A stretch of DNA of 64,000 bases, taken from Portunus trituberculatus (taxonomy: Eukaryota; Arthropoda; Malacostraca; Decapoda; Portunidae). Positions 58,188 to 64,000 of this stretch are shown here, piece by piece; position 1 is the first letter of the stretch, and each line of letters starts with the position of its first letter. The stretch is from the NCBI RefSeq assembly GCF_017591435.1, contig NC_059301.1:32713486-32777485 (forward strand), in the 5' to 3' direction. Both the position numbers and the translations under genes were made by a program. The notes below the pieces were generated by a model. It worked only from the letters and a program-made list of their open reading frames with translations, was not told the origin of the DNA and searched no databases.

Positions 58188-59308
58188 TCATTTTCCAGCA
58201 AACAAGGAAGCCAGCAACTGTGCCCTCTCCTTACTGCTGGTGGCGACAGTACCGTCCTGCTTGCTGAGGGGAGGGATGGATTCTTGGTGGCCAGTTCCTT
58301 GTTTGTCCTTAACAAGAGACCACCAAGTTTTGTTTCCTACGCCAGTGCCACACAGTTTCCGGCGCAGGCTTTCCTCCCACTTTTTTAAGGCCCACTTGCT
58401 GGTTACCACCATCCTCCTGCATGCAGCCCTGTGCAGGTCCTTGTTGCGCCGAGTCGGGTTCCTCTTGTAGCGGAGCCAGGCAGCATACTTTGCCTCGGCA
58501 GCAACACGGCAACGGTAGCCAAACCATGGCTGATCCGTCGGTCTGGTGGTGTATTCCCTGTGTGGGACGTGGCGTCTCTGGAGGGCGAGAAGGTGAGAGG
58601 TGAGTGCAAGTGCTTCACTCTCTGCTCCTCCTGTAGCAGAGTGGCCCATGGGGTGTGGGTCAGGTCGCGGCGCAGGAAGCCCAGTCTGCTTTGTTCCACA
58701 GCCAGATGGTGCGGGTGGTGGCCTCGTCCTGAGCCACGCCCACTTCCAGCTGTGTCAGTACAGCGTGATGGTCAGAGCTGCCCACGAGCCCCAGCTGATG
58801 ACACTGAAGCTTGTCTTCCTGGTAGTCTGAGATGACAGGGTCTAATGTCCCTCCTCGTTCATGTGTGGGAAGGTGACATGATCTGTCAGACCCTGCACCT
58901 CAGGAGATTCTCGTAGGCGTCTCTTTCCAGGTGGTGATTGAGATCCCCCACAATCAGCACGTGGCTGCAGCTGTGTGCCATCATCAGGTTGTCTAAGGTC
59001 TCAGTCAGGTACAGGAGTGAGTCAGGTCCTTGTCGGCGGGGGCGATACAGGGCACACAGCAGGAGGGCTGAGCGGTCTGCCAGCATTACTCGGAAGTACA
59101 TCATCTCCATCAGTGGAGGCGTGTCTATGTCGAGTAGCTGGGCCTGCATTCCTTCCTTGAAGCAGACAGCCACTCCACCTCCTGTTCGCTCTTGTCGGTC
59201 CCTCCTCACCCAGTGGGTGAAGCCCTGCATCCTGCCATACGTGGGCTCCACCTCACTGTTCAGCCATGTCTCGGTCACCACAACAACGTCTGCATTGTGT
59301 CGTTGCAC
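58188..59308 (-). pseudogene. LINE K endonuclease and linker
   Basis: The frame 59308-58886 holds the endonuclease TETW, GGGVAV and GDLN blocks. The frame 58649-58188 holds a basic linker (AEAKYAAWLRYKRNPTRRNK, CGTGVGNKTWWSLVKDKQG). The SDH end lies between in a broken frame near 58770 (DHHAVL-like). Confidence 0.75.
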
Positions 59309-59345
59309 ACAGTTGTGGTATAAGTCTGCAAGGTTAGTCCGGAGA

Positions 59346-63467
<4,122 letters not shown>

Positions 63468-63506
63468 CTTCACATTATATGGGGGTACCTCATCCTCACT
63501 ACACTG

Positions 63507-63871
63507 AACACTAATGATTCTCAAATTTCCCTGAGCGAGTACCACTTGGAGGTCCCGTACAGTCCCCGCGTACCATTTGGTTCCAGAACAACTCAGTTTC
63601 AGCAAATATCAATTTATTCACAAGTAGAACACACAAATGAAATGACAACAAGGAACACAACTCAGTTCAATGCGAGGGATTGCGTCTGTTTCTTCTCCAC
63701 CGGGTGATCAATGCCACTTTATCTTGTATAAGGCAATAATCATTTTCCAGAGAAATGAATTAATTTAATTTAACTATGAATGGCATATGGTCCATAAAGT
63801 GCTCCTGTACCACCTGGAAAGTCTTCGTGTACCATTAGTGGTGCGCGTACCACAGGATGGGAACCACTGCT
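63507..63871. mobile_element. Possible hAT-like MITE
   Basis: The right end (reversed) reads CAGTGGTTCCCATCCTGTGG, the common hAT end. The left end is degenerate (TAATGATTCTCAAATTTCCC) and both are followed inside by GTACCAC / GTAC-CGC motifs. No convincing 8-bp duplication. Confidence 0.45.
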
Positions 63872-64000
63872 GTATATTGTAGCCTATGCTGTCATTTATT
63901 TGTTCACGCGCGTCTTCTGCACTTTTTAGTATTGTCGTCGTGTTCTTTGTGTGATTCAATTGTTTTAGATAAATTCATCCTTTGTGTTCCATTCTATCAT
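63872..64000. other. Unassigned right edge
   Basis: Nothing recognised. Confidence 0.5.

Overview
The window is eukaryotic, from an animal and most likely an arthropod. A decapod crustacean is my best guess. The evidence is small protein-coding exons with GT-AG introns set in kilobases of intron, very long pure dinucleotide arrays of (CT)n, (AC)n and (AT)n, dense non-LTR retrotransposons, and a crustacean-like aminopeptidase and GILT-like gene. No bacterial, organellar or CRISPR feature was seen.

Two host genes are supported. (1) The 3' half of a puromycin-sensitive aminopeptidase (M1 family, NPEPPS/PSA type) runs on the + strand from 2687 to 37953. It has eight exons whose splice phases join without a break into about 456 residues. 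The catalytic half lies to the left of the window. (2) The start of a secreted GILT-like gene (gamma-interferon-inducible lysosomal thiol reductase family) is also on the + strand. It has a TATA/initiator promoter at 44025-44060, a 12-codon signal-peptide exon at 44078-44113, an 11.6-kb intron, and a second exon at 55771-55923 carrying a C-x-x-S site. Its later exons were not found.

Almost everything else is mobile DNA or simple repeat. At 1-2330 there is a decayed LTR retroelement. PSA introns 1-4 hold a 1-kb foldback element, mariner/pogo-like and hAT-like elements, and a LINE/SINE/(AC)n array at 15.0-22.6 kb. PSA intron 6 (10.9 kb) is a nested stack: a CR1-like LINE abutted by a pogo/Tigger element, which is split by a 5.5-kb LINE whose ORF1 has a PHD finger and an SGNH esterase, which is itself split by a PIF/Harbinger MITE. 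A TIR element carrying an isolated LINE-type ORF1 follows at 34.9-36.8 kb. Between the two genes lie poly(A)-tailed LINEs, a piggyBac-like MITE and a hAT MITE. The GILT intron contains a second LINE/SINE/(AC)n train at 48.1-55.6 kb, all in one orientation. The right end holds more LINEs, a 1.58-kb (CT)n-(AT)n array and a 0.3-kb (AT)n array.

The strongest candidates for something new are three. First, the same-orientation trains in which tRNA-derived SINEs and a LINE family repeatedly join at (AC)n, suggesting insertion into (AC)n tails. Second, the pair of elements with related TGAGG-type termini, one enclosing an ORF1 without ORF2. Third, a possible zero-length-exon (recursive) splice site downstream of GILT exon 2. 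Boundaries of mobile elements were read by eye and may be off by some tens of bases.
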